A DNA stretch of 34,391 bases. Origin: an uncultured Ignavibacteria bacterium (GTDB taxonomy: Bacteria; Bacteroidota; Ignavibacteria; Tepidaquicellales; Tepidaquicellaceae). Under the pieces are notes generated by a model. It did not search any database, was not told where the DNA came from, and saw nothing but the letters and a program-made list of their open reading frames with translations. Both the position numbers and the translations under genes were made by a program. Location: positions 1 to 34,391 of the forward strand of contig CALMST010000317.1 in the NCBI GenBank assembly GCA_937872315.1, read 5' to 3'. Below, piece after piece: positions 1 through 9,034 of the stretch (position 1 is its first letter; every line of letters starts with the position of its first letter).

Positions 1-13
1 ACTCAATTACCAA

Positions 14-931
14 TCAAGCCCTCGGATGAAATGACTTATGAATTTCTATCAGATAATCCTTATCGATATGCGTATAGATCTGAGTAGTGGAAATGTCTGA
101 ATGACCGAGCATTTCCTGAATGATCCTGATATCAGCTCCGCCCTGCAGTAGATGAGTCGCAAATGAATGCCTGAACGTGTGCGGATGAATGCTTCTTTTT
201 ATTCCTGCGGCTAAACAGTTTTTTTTTATGATCTCAAGTATTCCCATGCGGGATAATTTGTTTCCGCGGAAGTTCAGAAACAATACGTCAAAACTTTTCT
301 TATTTTTTAGTATGCTTCTGCTTTCTTTAATGTATAACGTAACAAACTTCAGCGCAGTATTTCCAATCGGCACAATCCTTTCCTTCGAACCTTTTCCAAA
401 GACTCTAAGATATCCCTCTTCAAAAAAAATATCACCGGTGCATAGGTTAATTGCTTCACTGACTCTGAGTCCGCTTGCATAAAGTGTTTCAAGAAGTGCT
501 TTGTCCCTCAGACCCAGTTTATCATTTACATCTTGTACCGACAAGATCTTCTCTATCTCTTCCTGAGATAAAACTTCAGGAAGCATTCTTGATGTTTTTG
601 GAGATTCGATATTCTCCATTGGATTTAGATCCGTGATATTTTCGGATTCAAGATATTTAAAAAATGTTCTGAGTGAAGAAATATTTCTTGATATGGATTT
701 GGGTGAGAATTTTTTATTTAATTTACTTTCAGATTTATAAATGAAGCCTAGAAATTCATTAACGGTATCTTCATTAATTTTATTTACTGTTGTGATTTGT
801 TTTACTCCGGAGACATACTCAAGAAATTTATCCAGGTCTATACTGTATGAGGCAATAGTATTTTCAGAAAGGGATTTTTCGGTTCTTAGAAAATTAACGA
901 AGAGTTTTTTATTTAATTCGAGATCCTGCAT
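14..931 (-). CDS. xerD: XerC/XerD-family tyrosine recombinase
   Basis: Site-specific tyrosine recombinase, probably one of the Xer pair that resolves chromosome dimers at dif. It is full length for the family at 305 aa. An N-terminal SAM-like core-binding domain spans about residues 5-95 and the catalytic domain about 115-300. All six catalytic positions can be read: R156 (ASGLRVSE), K180 (GKGSKER), H251 and R254 (HPHTFRH), H277 (LGHSDI) and the nucleophile Y286 (QIYTH). The gene follows the HD phosphodiesterase gene on the same strand after 15 bp, so the two are probably co-transcribed. There is no att-like repeat, cargo or excisionase nearby, which favours a housekeeping Xer protein over a phage or element integrase. 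XerC and XerD cannot be separated from sequence alone here, so the symbol is tentative. Confidence 0.9.
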   Translation of the reverse strand: MQDLELNKKLFVNFLRTEKSLSENTIASYSIDLDKFLEYVSGVKQITTVNKINEDTVNEFLGFIYKSESKLNKKFSPKSISRNISSLRTFFKYLESENITDLNPMENIESPKTSRMLPEVLSQEEIEKILSVQDVNDKLGLRDKALLETLYASGLRVSEAINLCTGDIFFEEGYLRVFGKGSKERIVPIGNTALKFVTLYIKESRSILKNKKSFDVLFLNFRGNKLSRMGILEIIKKNCLAAGIKRSIHPHTFRHSFATHLLQGGADIRIIQEMLGHSDISTTQIYTHIDKDYLIEIHKSFHPRA

Positions 932-946
932 AATGCTCGGGAAAAA

Positions 947-3235
947 TTAATCTTTTTTTAACTTATCATCAGTGATCATTGCAAGCTGATTCTTATCCGG
1001 ATATTTGATCCTGTGATGATGAATGCCGACGAGGATCTTAAGAAAACTTTCCTTGATCTTTGTAAGGTCTTTGAGAGTAAGATCGCATTCATCGAGTTCG
1101 CCTTCCATAAAGCGGTTACGGATTACTTCTCTGATCTTGTTTTCGAGTTTCTGAGGTGAAGGGTCTTCAATTGTTCTTGTGCTTGCTTCAATGGCATCTG
1201 CGAGCATTACGATACCGGTTTCTTTTGTCTGGGGTTTCGGACCGGGATATCTGTAGGAGTAATCAAAGATTTCTTCTTTTGAAGCATTTCTTGCTTTATC
1301 ATAGAAATATGAAACGAGAGTTGTCCCGTGATGCATCGGAATAAACTCGACGATCTTATCCGGCAGTTTATATTTTTTAGCCATTTCAATTCCGTCCTTT
1401 ACATGCGCGATAATGATCTTTGTGCTCATGCTCGGATTAAGTTCGTTGTGCCTGTTATTCTGATCAAGCTGATTTTCAATGAAGAACTGCGGCTTTGAAA
1501 TTTTTCCGATATCGTGATAATAACAACCTACTCTTGCAAGTATCTGATTTGCGCCTATTGATTCGGCTGCAGCCTCGGAAAGATTTCCCATTATAATACT
1601 GTGATGAAAGGTTCCGGGAGCTTTTGATGAAAGCTCTTTCAATAATGGATGATTAAAATCCGATAATTCGAGAAGAGTAAGATCAGTAGTGATCTTAAAT
1701 ACTTTTTCATAGAATATCAAAAGTCCGTAAGCGATAAGAGGAGACATTATTGCATTCACTCCGCCGAAGGTCAGTTTCATCCAGAGCTTCTGTGTTTCCT
1801 CTATTCTAATAAGATTGACCGCAAGTATAGAAAACGTGTAACCTATCAGAATGAAGAAAAATGATCTGAATATCTGTGAGCGGTTTTTAATATCCCTTTC
1901 ACTGAAAATTGCAAGTACTGATCCGCAGAAAGAAATAAAACAGATGGAATAATCCCCGCCTCTGATGGAAGCAACGACAAAGCAGATGATAGTTACAGTA
2001 TAAAAAGCAAGTCTTGAATCAAATATGATCGTCAGAAGTATTGATGCAACGGGAACAAATATCAATAACTCTATCGGAGCATTCAGATTTAGTATCATGC
2101 TCAGATAGGAAAAAACTCCTACTATAAGGATCAGTGAAAGAATAAGTATAAGTTTATAATTATCATTATATACATCAAACCTTATGTAGTATAAAAAAAG
2201 CGCGAGGATGATTATAAGTATGACTAAAGAAAATATTTTGCCTACCTGCTGGAGGATCATATCCTGAACGCCTATTTTTTCGAGTCTGACCTTTTTGTAG
2301 GAATCCAGTTTCATTTTTGTAAACCGGTTAACAGGATCATGCTTGCTTATGATCCTCTCATTTCCTTTTACAATTCCGATGGTTCTCGGAATCTGCTCAA
2401 TTCTGCTGAGCGTTTCAAGATTCGTAAGATCGTTGTTGAATATGAGACTTTCTTTTATAAACTTATCTGATATTTCCAGACCAACGGCTGTAAGTGTTGA
2501 ATCCTGAAATCTTATCTGATATTCATTCTTAAGATTTATTAATATATCTTTTTTATCATAGACTGTCTCCACATCAATGACTTCCTGGACTTTTTTATTT
2601 TCTTCCTTAACAGTTATTTTTTTAGAAAGTATCTTTGATTTGTCAAAATTCAGAATATCATTTTTATCCGTGTTAAGTATCTTCTGTTTGATAAATTCAG
2701 CGTAATCATTAAACGAAATATTTAAATTCTCCCCCTGATCGTTCTCATATAATCTGTAAAGTTTTTCCCATTCAGGAAAACTAAACTTAACAGGGAGTTC
2801 ATCTTTGTACTGATCCAGCGCTTCAGAATTCACAAACCCTTCTTTATTTTTTTCAAGTACTGCTGCTCTGTCAAGAATTGCTCTCACCTCATTTATGAAA
2901 ATGCTGAGTGAATCTCCTATGTTACCTTTTTTTTCAACTTTATCAAAAACGATCGCTACATTCTTAATGACATCCTGCTTTTCCTGTTCATATTCCTTTT
3001 CATCTTTATATATTGGAAAAGAAAACGGAGCTATTAGATCTTCAGACGACCAAATAGCTCCGACCTCGTAATTTGATTCAATATTTTTATAACGCGGAAG
3101 CATGAAATAAATTATAACAATAGCAGCAACTGCAATGAGTAGCTTGATCGCATTACTGTATCTGAAATCAATCTTTTGAATTCTCTTAAATCCGTCCGAT
3201 ATTTTGTCAATAAAAGTTTTTCCGGATTCCTTCAT
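947..3235 (-). CDS. 7TMR-HD membrane phosphodiesterase (PgpH/YqfF-like)
   Basis: Membrane-bound HD-domain phosphohydrolase of the 7TMR-HD family, whose studied members (Listeria PgpH) hydrolyse cyclic di-AMP in the cytoplasm. Order in the 762 aa protein: short cytoplasmic N-terminus; first membrane segment about 31-47; large extracytoplasmic 7TMR-HDED domain about 48-328; a cluster of hydrophobic segments about 330-510; C-terminal HD domain about 540-720. The metal-binding HD residues are intact: H544/H545 (FHHS), H574-D575 (YYHDIGK), H611 (AHVKDG), H635-H636 (MHHGT) and D680 (LADAIEAS). It is the upstream gene of a probable two-gene unit with the Xer recombinase. No diadenylate cyclase lies in the window, so the cyclic di-AMP substrate is inferred from the family only. 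Confidence 0.88.
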   Translation of the reverse strand: MKESGKTFIDKISDGFKRIQKIDFRYSNAIKLLIAVAAIVIIYFMLPRYKNIESNYEVGAIWSSEDLIAPFSFPIYKDEKEYEQEKQDVIKNVAIVFDKVEKKGNIGDSLSIFINEVRAILDRAAVLEKNKEGFVNSEALDQYKDELPVKFSFPEWEKLYRLYENDQGENLNISFNDYAEFIKQKILNTDKNDILNFDKSKILSKKITVKEENKKVQEVIDVETVYDKKDILINLKNEYQIRFQDSTLTAVGLEISDKFIKESLIFNNDLTNLETLSRIEQIPRTIGIVKGNERIISKHDPVNRFTKMKLDSYKKVRLEKIGVQDMILQQVGKIFSLVILIIILALFLYYIRFDVYNDNYKLILILSLILIVGVFSYLSMILNLNAPIELLIFVPVASILLTIIFDSRLAFYTVTIICFVVASIRGGDYSICFISFCGSVLAIFSERDIKNRSQIFRSFFFILIGYTFSILAVNLIRIEETQKLWMKLTFGGVNAIMSPLIAYGLLIFYEKVFKITTDLTLLELSDFNHPLLKELSSKAPGTFHHSIIMGNLSEAAAESIGANQILARVGCYYHDIGKISKPQFFIENQLDQNNRHNELNPSMSTKIIIAHVKDGIEMAKKYKLPDKIVEFIPMHHGTTLVSYFYDKARNASKEEIFDYSYRYPGPKPQTKETGIVMLADAIEASTRTIEDPSPQKLENKIREVIRNRFMEGELDECDLTLKDLTKIKESFLKILVGIHHHRIKYPDKNQLAMITDDKLKKD

Positions 3236-3257
3236 TTTTCCATTAAAAGTATTAAAT

Positions 3258-3293
3258 AAAAAAGAGTAGTTTAAAACTTAACTACTCTTTTTT
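3258..3293 (-). terminator. Bidirectional-looking intrinsic terminator
   Basis: A perfect 14-bp stem (AAAAAAGAGTAGTT paired with AACTACTCTTTTTT) around an 8-nt loop gives a T tract on both strands. It lies about 110 bp past the stop of the small minus-strand gene at 3404-3703 and just upstream of the HD phosphodiesterase start. It should therefore end the small-gene transcript and insulate the phosphodiesterase. Confidence 0.75.
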
Positions 3294-3403
3294 TAAAATT
3301 AATATAAAATTAAAATTAAATTAAAATTTATAATCATATAAATTGAAAACATTAAAATTGATTTTCAGGGATCAATCATAATGCATTCGGATATGAGTAT
3401 TTT

Positions 3404-3703
3404 TTAAACTTCGTATTTCGTTGAATATACAACTTTTTTATCTTTAACAAATTCATCAAAAAGTCTTTGTGTAAGCTCCATTGTTCTTTCACTCTGATTA
3501 TCCTCAAGTGAATCAAAATCCTCTTCATTATCACAAATATACATTTCAGTGAAATTATTGCTGATCTTTTTGCTTTCAAATACAGAATAGCTGATGTTAG
3601 AAGTTTCTTTCTGACTCTCTTTAAGTTCGTTAATAGTCTTTACATATTCCTCTCGTTTTTCAGGAAAAATGTTGTAATTTATTTCAAAAAGTATTTTAGG
3701 CAT
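3404..3703 (-). CDS. Small ABM-like (dimeric alpha/beta barrel) protein, function unknown
   Basis: A 99 aa soluble protein without signal peptide or membrane segment. It begins with a beta strand (MPKILFEINYNI), then a charged helix, a strand pair with FTEMYICDNEEDFDSL, a second helix and a final strand (KVVYSTKYEV). This resembles the ferredoxin-like fold of antibiotic-biosynthesis-monooxygenase (ABM) and related dimeric barrels, in which an aromatic/acidic stretch after the central strands leads into the second helix. The family call rests on fold pattern only. No catalytic residue is recognised and the neighbours do not suggest a pathway. The gene stands alone, divergent from the TPR gene and followed by a strong terminator hairpin. 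The ATG start follows an A/T-rich leader with no Shine-Dalgarno. Confidence 0.55.
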   Translation of the reverse strand: MPKILFEINYNIFPEKREEYVKTINELKESQKETSNISYSVFESKKISNNFTEMYICDNEEDFDSLEDNQSERTMELTQRLFDEFVKDKKVVYSTKYEV

Positions 3704-3912
3704 ATTGTAGTTTAGTTTCTGTAAAATACAAATATAAAGACACGATTATCTAAAAAAAAGATAAAGATTCATCTTTTTGTATTAAACAATTTTTTTCTTT
3801 AATTCTTTATTTAGTTTGGAAATTAAAACTGATAAAATTATTCTTCGTTTGTATATATGGAACGCATGTTTGTTTTAAATAGTTAGTAATTTTTTAAAAT
3901 TCCAAATAATCT

Positions 3913-5436
3913 ATGAAATATATTTTTATATCAGCATTATTATTTTTATTTTCCGTAAACTGCTTTGCCGTACATCAGAATAAATCAGGTAATAGTGAAG
4001 TTTTAAATGCTCTTGATGATGTTTATAATCTCAGGTTTAATGAAGCAGAGGCTAAATTCAGGCAAATCCAGAGTTCAGATCCTTCTGACCCGCAGGGATA
4101 TTTTTATGAATCCCTGATCTATTTTTATAAAGCGCTTCCTTCCCGGGATGAAAAGTTGTTTAATAAATACATGGACATGACCGATAAAGTTATTGAGATT
4201 TCCGAAGATGCGCTGGACAAGAATGAAAATGATTATGACGCCTTATATTACAAAGGTATGTCACACAGTTACAGATCACTTCTTATGCTCAGCCTTAATA
4301 AAAATTTGCTGAAAGCAGCTTCAAACGGTAATGACGGTTACAGGATACTAACTGCTCTTGTGGAAAAGAAACCCGATTATTATGATGCTTATATGGGACT
4401 TGGATTATATAAGATCGCTATCGGATTTGTACCGGAAAAATTTCAATGGCTTCTTACTCTTATCGGATTTGACGGAAACATAAAAGAAGGAAGAAGCCTG
4501 CTTGAAAAATCACTTAAGAACGGAGTTTATACTAAAGTTGATTCCAAAGTTTTTCTTTCGATCTTTTCTCTAAAGGAAAAAGATGAGAAAGATGATAAGT
4601 CTTTGTTATATTCAAAACAATTAACAGAAGCATATCCGGAAAGTCCGGTCTTTAAAGTTTTTTATTCCAGTATTCTTCTTCAGCAGGGTTCTCCTGAAGA
4701 AGCAATTTCCGAAGCTGAAAATGCCCTTTCAATCAATAATTTTTCATTTAAAGATGAGATCATTAAATCTGCCAATGCCGTTCTCGGAACGGCTTATTTC
4801 AGATTGAATCAGTATGAAAAAGCGGCGGAACATCTAGAGATCTATATGAAATACGTTAACCGTGAAGACAGATATAATCTCTATCTGTTTACATTGGGTG
4901 TATCATATGAGTTAAGCGGTGACCGTAACAAAGCTCTCGAAAAATACAAAAAGGTAAGAAAGGATTTTAATGAGGAACGTGACGGTGAACTTGATAAATT
5001 CTTTTACAGACTTGCTCAGGAAAAAATACAGACTCCCTTAAGGGATATTGACAGAGAACTTATTACAGCACTCAATCTCAGAGAATCTAACCGTTTTGAT
5101 GAAGCAATTGATAAGTATCAGCAGATCATTTCAAACAATACAGCTTCAAAATATAATTCTGACGATGAACTCATCAAAGTATATTATGACCTCGGTGTAG
5201 CATATTCCTGTAATGATAATTCAGATAAAGCCATAGAATATTTCAATAAATGTATAGTACTGAAACCTGAAAGAGAAAAATGGCTTATCCCCCACTCTTA
5301 CTTTGAACTCGGAAAGATCTATTATAAAAACGGAAACAGCGGTAAAGGAGAAGAAATGTTTGAGAAAGTTTATGATTATGATAATTTTGATTTTGAATCC
5401 TTTCTGGACATGAGGTTGGCAAACTTTAAGAATTAG
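3913..5436 (+). CDS. Exported tetratricopeptide-repeat protein
   Basis: A 507 aa protein with a clear signal peptide (MKYIFISALLFLFSVNCFA, cleavage near residue 19), so it acts in the periplasm or at the outer membrane. Most of the mature protein is helical TPR-like repeat. Readable units include EAEAKFRQIQSSDPSDPQGY near residue 45, KAAEHLEIYMKYV near 305, KALEKYKKVRKDF near 345, EAIDKYQQII near 395 and KAIEYFNKCIVLKPE near 440. TPR arrays bind peptides or build complexes, and no catalytic domain is attached. The stretch around residues 150-190 (YDAYMGLGLYKIAIGFVPEKF) fits the lengthened repeats seen in secreted FCB-group TPR proteins. The gene is monocistronic, divergent from the small ABM-like gene. 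Its partner is unknown. Confidence 0.85.
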   Translation: MKYIFISALLFLFSVNCFAVHQNKSGNSEVLNALDDVYNLRFNEAEAKFRQIQSSDPSDPQGYFYESLIYFYKALPSRDEKLFNKYMDMTDKVIEISEDALDKNENDYDALYYKGMSHSYRSLLMLSLNKNLLKAASNGNDGYRILTALVEKKPDYYDAYMGLGLYKIAIGFVPEKFQWLLTLIGFDGNIKEGRSLLEKSLKNGVYTKVDSKVFLSIFSLKEKDEKDDKSLLYSKQLTEAYPESPVFKVFYSSILLQQGSPEEAISEAENALSINNFSFKDEIIKSANAVLGTAYFRLNQYEKAAEHLEIYMKYVNREDRYNLYLFTLGVSYELSGDRNKALEKYKKVRKDFNEERDGELDKFFYRLAQEKIQTPLRDIDRELITALNLRESNRFDEAIDKYQQIISNNTASKYNSDDELIKVYYDLGVAYSCNDNSDKAIEYFNKCIVLKPEREKWLIPHSYFELGKIYYKNGNSGKGEEMFEKVYDYDNFDFESFLDMRLANFKN

Positions 5437-5444
5437 AAGAATTA

Positions 5445-5568
5445 AAGTTGATTTTCTTTAGGTGACCTGTTATGTTCAACAGCTATTGATTAATAATTTT
5501 TTGCTATTCGCTGAAAATCCGTGTTAACCTTTTGCTGAATAGCAGATTCGGAATCAGGCGGTCAACTT
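5445..5568. other. Intergenic region with nested inverted repeats (possible folded RNA)
   Basis: Between the TPR gene and the DUF2807 gene several inverted repeats nest in one another. The outer pair is AAGTTGA (5445-5451) with TCAACTT (5562-5568). One inner hairpin is CTGTT/AACAG (5467-5471, 5478-5482). A second is TGCTATTC/GAATAGCA (5502-5509, 5537-5544). The arrangement could form a three-way junction in RNA. No T tract follows, so it is not a plain terminator. Whether it folds as drawn was not computed. Confidence 0.35.
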
Positions 5569-5659
5569 CAGTTATTTTAATTGTCTTATAATTTGTAACA
5601 TTTTGAATCTGAGTTCGTTTAAGAATTAATTTTTTTTTTAATAATTTAAATTAACGGTC

Positions 5660-6388
5660 ATGAACACATTAAACTTATTATTATTTTTAATTCTCTCCGC
5701 TACAGTGTTATTCTCCGCTTCAGAAACAAAATCACAGACTTCCGTCAAAGGTAATGGCAATGTCGCAAAAGAAACAAGAAGTATTTCTTCATTTTCAAAA
5801 ATAGAGCTTAATTCGGTAATGAATGTTTTTTTAAATCAATCAGGTACCGAATCAATTACCATAGAAGCGGATAACAATCTTTTTAGTTACATTGAAACTT
5901 ATGTGGAAAATAATACTCTGAAGATTGAGACCAAAAAGAATTACAATCTTAAAAATTATAAAAAACTGAATGTTTATATCAACTATAAAGATATAAATGA
6001 TCTGGTAAATAATTCAGTCGGGAATGTAAGATCCGAACACCAGTTAAATTTTTCATCACTAAATATTGAAAATAATTCGGTCGGCAATCTGGATCTGGAT
6101 CTCAACGGAAAGAATCTGAATGTAGAAATAAATTCCGTAGGCAATGTAACTTTTTCGGGAAAAGCTGATAATGTGAATATTGAGAACAACAGCGTGGGTA
6201 ATCTTGAAGCATTTGATCTTGCCGCGGTAAACTTAAACATAGAAAATAATTCCGTAGGAAATTCCGAAGTCTATGCAACAGGTGAAATTACCATAGAATC
6301 CAACGGGGTAGGAAATGTCATTTACAAAGGGGATGCTGTGGTAAAATCACTTCAGAAAAGCGGTGTTGGAAGCGTAAAGAAAAAATAG
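5660..6388 (+). CDS. Exported DUF2807 (head GIN domain) beta-helix protein
   Basis: A 242 aa exported protein. Residues 1-20 form a hydrophobic signal peptide (LNLLLFLILSATVLFSA). The remainder matches the DUF2807 or 'auto-transporter adhesin head GIN' family: a start such as VAKETRSISSFSKIELNSV, then short beta strands rich in Asn, Ser and Gly. A near-perfect NSVGN motif recurs at residues 118, 139, 158, 177 and 197, with variants NGVGN at 215 and SGVGS at 234. The 18-21 residue spacing is what the rungs of a right-handed parallel beta-helix would give. Family members are mostly uncharacterised envelope proteins of Bacteroidota-like bacteria. The gene stands alone, with a strong terminator immediately after it. 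Confidence 0.85.
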   Translation: MNTLNLLLFLILSATVLFSASETKSQTSVKGNGNVAKETRSISSFSKIELNSVMNVFLNQSGTESITIEADNNLFSYIETYVENNTLKIETKKNYNLKNYKKLNVYINYKDINDLVNNSVGNVRSEHQLNFSSLNIENNSVGNLDLDLNGKNLNVEINSVGNVTFSGKADNVNIENNSVGNLEAFDLAAVNLNIENNSVGNSEVYATGEITIESNGVGNVIYKGDAVVKSLQKSGVGSVKKK

Positions 6389-6407
6389 TATCAGAAAAAT
6401 CACTGTT

Positions 6408-6446
6408 AAAAGTCCTCATTAACTATAAAAATTAATGAGGACTTTT
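6408..6446. terminator. Bidirectional intrinsic terminator between convergent genes
   Basis: A perfect 15-bp stem (AAAAGTCCTCATTAA with TTAATGAGGACTTTT) and a 9-nt loop, with T runs on both strands. It lies between the convergent DUF2807 gene and the small gene at 6452-6745 and should terminate transcripts arriving from both sides. Confidence 0.85.
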
Positions 6447-6451
6447 TTATT

Positions 6452-6745
6452 TTAACATTTTTCCAGAACCTTTGTGACTTCACCGATCGCTTCATCTATT
6501 TTTGCCTGCGGAATATTGCTGGAAGTATAGTCAATGACATACTTTCCGTCTTCTGCTTTGATATTCACATCAACGGAGAAAGTAATAAACACTATCTGTT
6601 TACTTCCCTTCAGATTATATCCATCCGTAACCGGAGTAATCTGAATATCATATTCAGTGATCTCTTTTGCATAATCTGACTGGAGTTTTCCAAGCGAAGC
6701 TAGCAACTCAGCTTTGGTTTTACCGGGTTTGTCTATTGTTATCAT
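6452..6745 (-). CDS. Small conserved-looking protein of unknown function
   Basis: A 97 aa soluble protein with no signal peptide. It has an N-terminal helix (KTKAELLASLGKLQSDYAKE), then strands with the central sequence IVFITFSVDVNIKAEDGKYVI, then a C-terminal helix (QAKIDEAIGEVTKVLEKC) ending in Cys. This alpha-beta-beta-beta-alpha outline loosely recalls the polyhydroxyalkanoic-acid system (PHA_gran_rgn) family or START/Bet-v1-type small folds, but no diagnostic motif is visible, so no function is assigned. The gene is monocistronic: a terminator lies directly downstream and the divergent DUF255 gene lies upstream across about 200 bp of A/T-rich DNA. Confidence 0.6.
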   Translation of the reverse strand: MITIDKPGKTKAELLASLGKLQSDYAKEITEYDIQITPVTDGYNLKGSKQIVFITFSVDVNIKAEDGKYVIDYTSSNIPQAKIDEAIGEVTKVLEKC

Positions 6746-6942
6746 GACATTTAATTAATTTTAAAATTCCGAGTTTTTACAAAACTAAGTAATATGATTT
6801 GAGATTACAAGAAGTTAAGATAAGTTTTATTGTTTGACTGATCAATACTTTCAATATATTTTCAAATGAAAACTACGAGAATTTTCCCAAAATACCAAAT
6901 TAATCCACTTCATAAGAAATACAATTTTCGTAAATTCATTTT

Positions 6943-9033
6943 ATGAAAAATAATAAACTCATCAATGAGAAATCCCCTTATTTATTGCAGCACGCTCACA
7001 ATCCGGTTGACTGGCATCCATGGAATGAAGAAACATTCAGATTAGCTAAAAAGGTAAATAAACCTATATTCTTATCTATCGGATATTCCGCCTGTTACTG
7101 GTGTTATGTTATGGAACGCGAGGTGTTTGAGAATGAAGAAATTGCAAAAATGATGAATGAATATTTTGTCAATGTAAAAGTTGACCGTGAGGAAAGACCT
7201 GATGTTGACAGAGTATATATGACAGCTCTTCAGGCTATGACAGGTTCCGGAGGATGGCCGATGAGCATGTTCCTTACACCTGATCTGAAACCTTTTTACG
7301 GAGCGACCTATGTTCCGCCGAAAGCAAAATACGGCAGAGCGGGTTTTGAAGATGTGATCACACAGATCCATGATGTCTGGAAAAATAAAGAGAAAGAAGT
7401 CATTGAGAGCGGAGATAAGATAGTTGACAGATTAAATGAGTTCATAGAAGCGAGATCCGCCAAGGAATCTGAATTATCAGAAGCAACACTGGAAAATGCT
7501 TTTATCAATATAAAAAAAATATATGACGAGGAATACGGCGGATTCGGAAGCGGGAATAAATTTCCGAGACCGGTTGTATTCAATTTTCTTCTCGGCTATT
7601 ATTATCATACAAGGGATTTTTCTTCACTTGACATGGTCTCTTATTCATTAAAAAAAATGTATGAAGGCGGAATGTATGATCACTTGTCCGGAGGTTTTCA
7701 CAGATATTCTGTAGATAATATCTGGCGTGTTCCACATTTTGAAAAAATGCTTTATGACCAGGCGCAGCTTGTAACCACTTATGTAAACACATATCTGGTA
7801 ACCAAGAATAAATTCTATTTGTTTGTTGCAGAAGATACCGCGCAGTATGTACTTGAGAATCTTATGAATAAAGAAGGCGGTTTCTTTTCTGCTGAAGACG
7901 CAGAAAGCGCGCTTGATCATGATAAGCCCGGTGCTAAAGCCGAAGGCGCTTATTATCTGTGGGAGAAAGAAGAGCTGGAAGAAATTCTTACAAAAGATGA
8001 AGCGGAGATTTTCAATTTTTTTTACGGGATACAGAATATGGGTAACACTTTGAATGACCCGCATGAAGTTTTCGGAAAGAAAAATGTACTTTTCATTGCA
8101 AATGATATTTTTGATACGGCAAAACAATTCGGCAAAAATCCCGAGGATATTGCAGAGATTATAGATGAATGCAGATCCAAACTTCTGCGTGAAAGGATTA
8201 AAAGACCTAAACCAGGTCTTGATGATAAGATACTCACTTCATGGAACGGGCTAATGATCTCAGGACTTGCGAATTTATTTAAAGTAACCAATAATGATCA
8301 ATTTCTGCTTGCCGGCTCAAAAGCCGTTGATTTCATTAAAGATAAACTTTATAAAAATAATGAACTGCTGCACAGATACAGAGATGGTGAATCAAAATAT
8401 GACGGAACACTTGAAGATTATGCTTATCTTATTAATGGGTTACTGGATCTTTATGAAGCTTCTTTTGAAGTTGAATATCTGGAATTTGCAATTGAGCTGA
8501 ATCGATCTGCCATCGGTAAGTTTTATGATAATGATAATTCCGGATTTTTTGATGTGGCTGAAAATACGGAAGATGTAATATTAAAAACCAAAGATTCATA
8601 TGACGGCGCAGAGCCAGCAGGAAATTCAATTCAGATAATGAATCTTCTTCGTATCGGATATATGACTGATAACAAAGATCATATAGAAAAAGCCGAGAAG
8701 AGTTTAAAATTGTTTTCTCCCGAGCTTGACAGACTTCCTTTTTCCAGTCCGCAGATGTTGTGCTCATTGAGCTTTGTATTGAATTCACCAAAAGAGATCA
8801 TTATAACAGGTGATAAGAAAAATGAGAAGACATTGGAATTGGTAAAATGCGTAAATGAAATGTTCATTCCAGACAAAGTAGTAATGAATTCATCGGAAGA
8901 ATTTATTCAGTTAGCGCCGTTCGTCGGGAAGTTGATTACCGACATAACCGACTCAAAAGTATATGTTTGTGAAAATTATCAGTGCAATTTACCTGTTGAC
9001 GATATTGAGAAGTTAAAAGAATTGTTAAAGTAA
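6943..9033 (+). CDS. DUF255/YyaL-family thioredoxin-like domain protein
   Basis: A 696 aa cytoplasmic protein of the YyaL/SPATA20 family. Residues 1-165 are the DUF255 thioredoxin-like domain ([21 protein letters not shown], then [14 protein letters not shown] and [14 protein letters not shown]). About 190-690 form the six-hairpin (alpha/alpha)6 barrel typical of these proteins, including the hallmark [20 protein letters not shown]. Length is normal for the family. The redox motif here reads C51-Y-W-C54-Y, whereas the usual family sequence is CHWCH: both cysteines are kept but both histidines are tyrosines. Physiological function of bacterial members is not established. The DUF1801 gene begins 1 bp after the stop codon, so the two are co-transcribed and perhaps translationally coupled. 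Confidence 0.9.
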   Translation: MKNNKLINEKSPYLLQHAHNPVDWHPWNEETFRLAKKVNKPIFLSIGYSACYWCYVMEREVFENEEIAKMMNEYFVNVKVDREERPDVDRVYMTALQAMTGSGGWPMSMFLTPDLKPFYGATYVPPKAKYGRAGFEDVITQIHDVWKNKEKEVIESGDKIVDRLNEFIEARSAKESELSEATLENAFINIKKIYDEEYGGFGSGNKFPRPVVFNFLLGYYYHTRDFSSLDMVSYSLKKMYEGGMYDHLSGGFHRYSVDNIWRVPHFEKMLYDQAQLVTTYVNTYLVTKNKFYLFVAEDTAQYVLENLMNKEGGFFSAEDAESALDHDKPGAKAEGAYYLWEKEELEEILTKDEAEIFNFFYGIQNMGNTLNDPHEVFGKKNVLFIANDIFDTAKQFGKNPEDIAEIIDECRSKLLRERIKRPKPGLDDKILTSWNGLMISGLANLFKVTNNDQFLLAGSKAVDFIKDKLYKNNELLHRYRDGESKYDGTLEDYAYLINGLLDLYEASFEVEYLEFAIELNRSAIGKFYDNDNSGFFDVAENTEDVILKTKDSYDGAEPAGNSIQIMNLLRIGYMTDNKDHIEKAEKSLKLFSPELDRLPFSSPQMLCSLSFVLNSPKEIIITGDKKNEKTLELVKCVNEMFIPDKVVMNSSEEFIQLAPFVGKLITDITDSKVYVCENYQCNLPVDDIEKLKELLK

Positions 9034-9034
9034 T

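Noticed and set aside
3376-3579. Second minus-strand frame overlapping the small ABM-like gene
   Set aside because: Shifted frame of the 3404-3703 gene, low-complexity Lys/Ile translation; the 99 aa frame has proper strand/helix pattern.
3755-3778. Hairpin AAAAAGAT/ATCTTTTT in the divergent region before the TPR gene
   Set aside because: Short A/T stem between divergent genes, not downstream of any gene; likely chance in A/T-rich DNA.
3848-3875. Bacteroidota-type promoter (TTTG and TAnnTTTG-like boxes) before the TPR gene
   Set aside because: The CATGTTTG box has a mismatch and the spacing is about 13 bp, too short for the known consensus.
6834-6862. Sigma70-like TTGACT-17-TATTTT before the DUF255 gene
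   Set aside because: The -10 box matches only 4 of 6, and such matches are expected by chance in A/T-rich spacers.
7648-8127. 159-codon open frame on the minus strand inside the DUF255 gene
   Set aside because: Fully antisense to a well-supported gene, with no recognisable domain; a shadow of the real frame.
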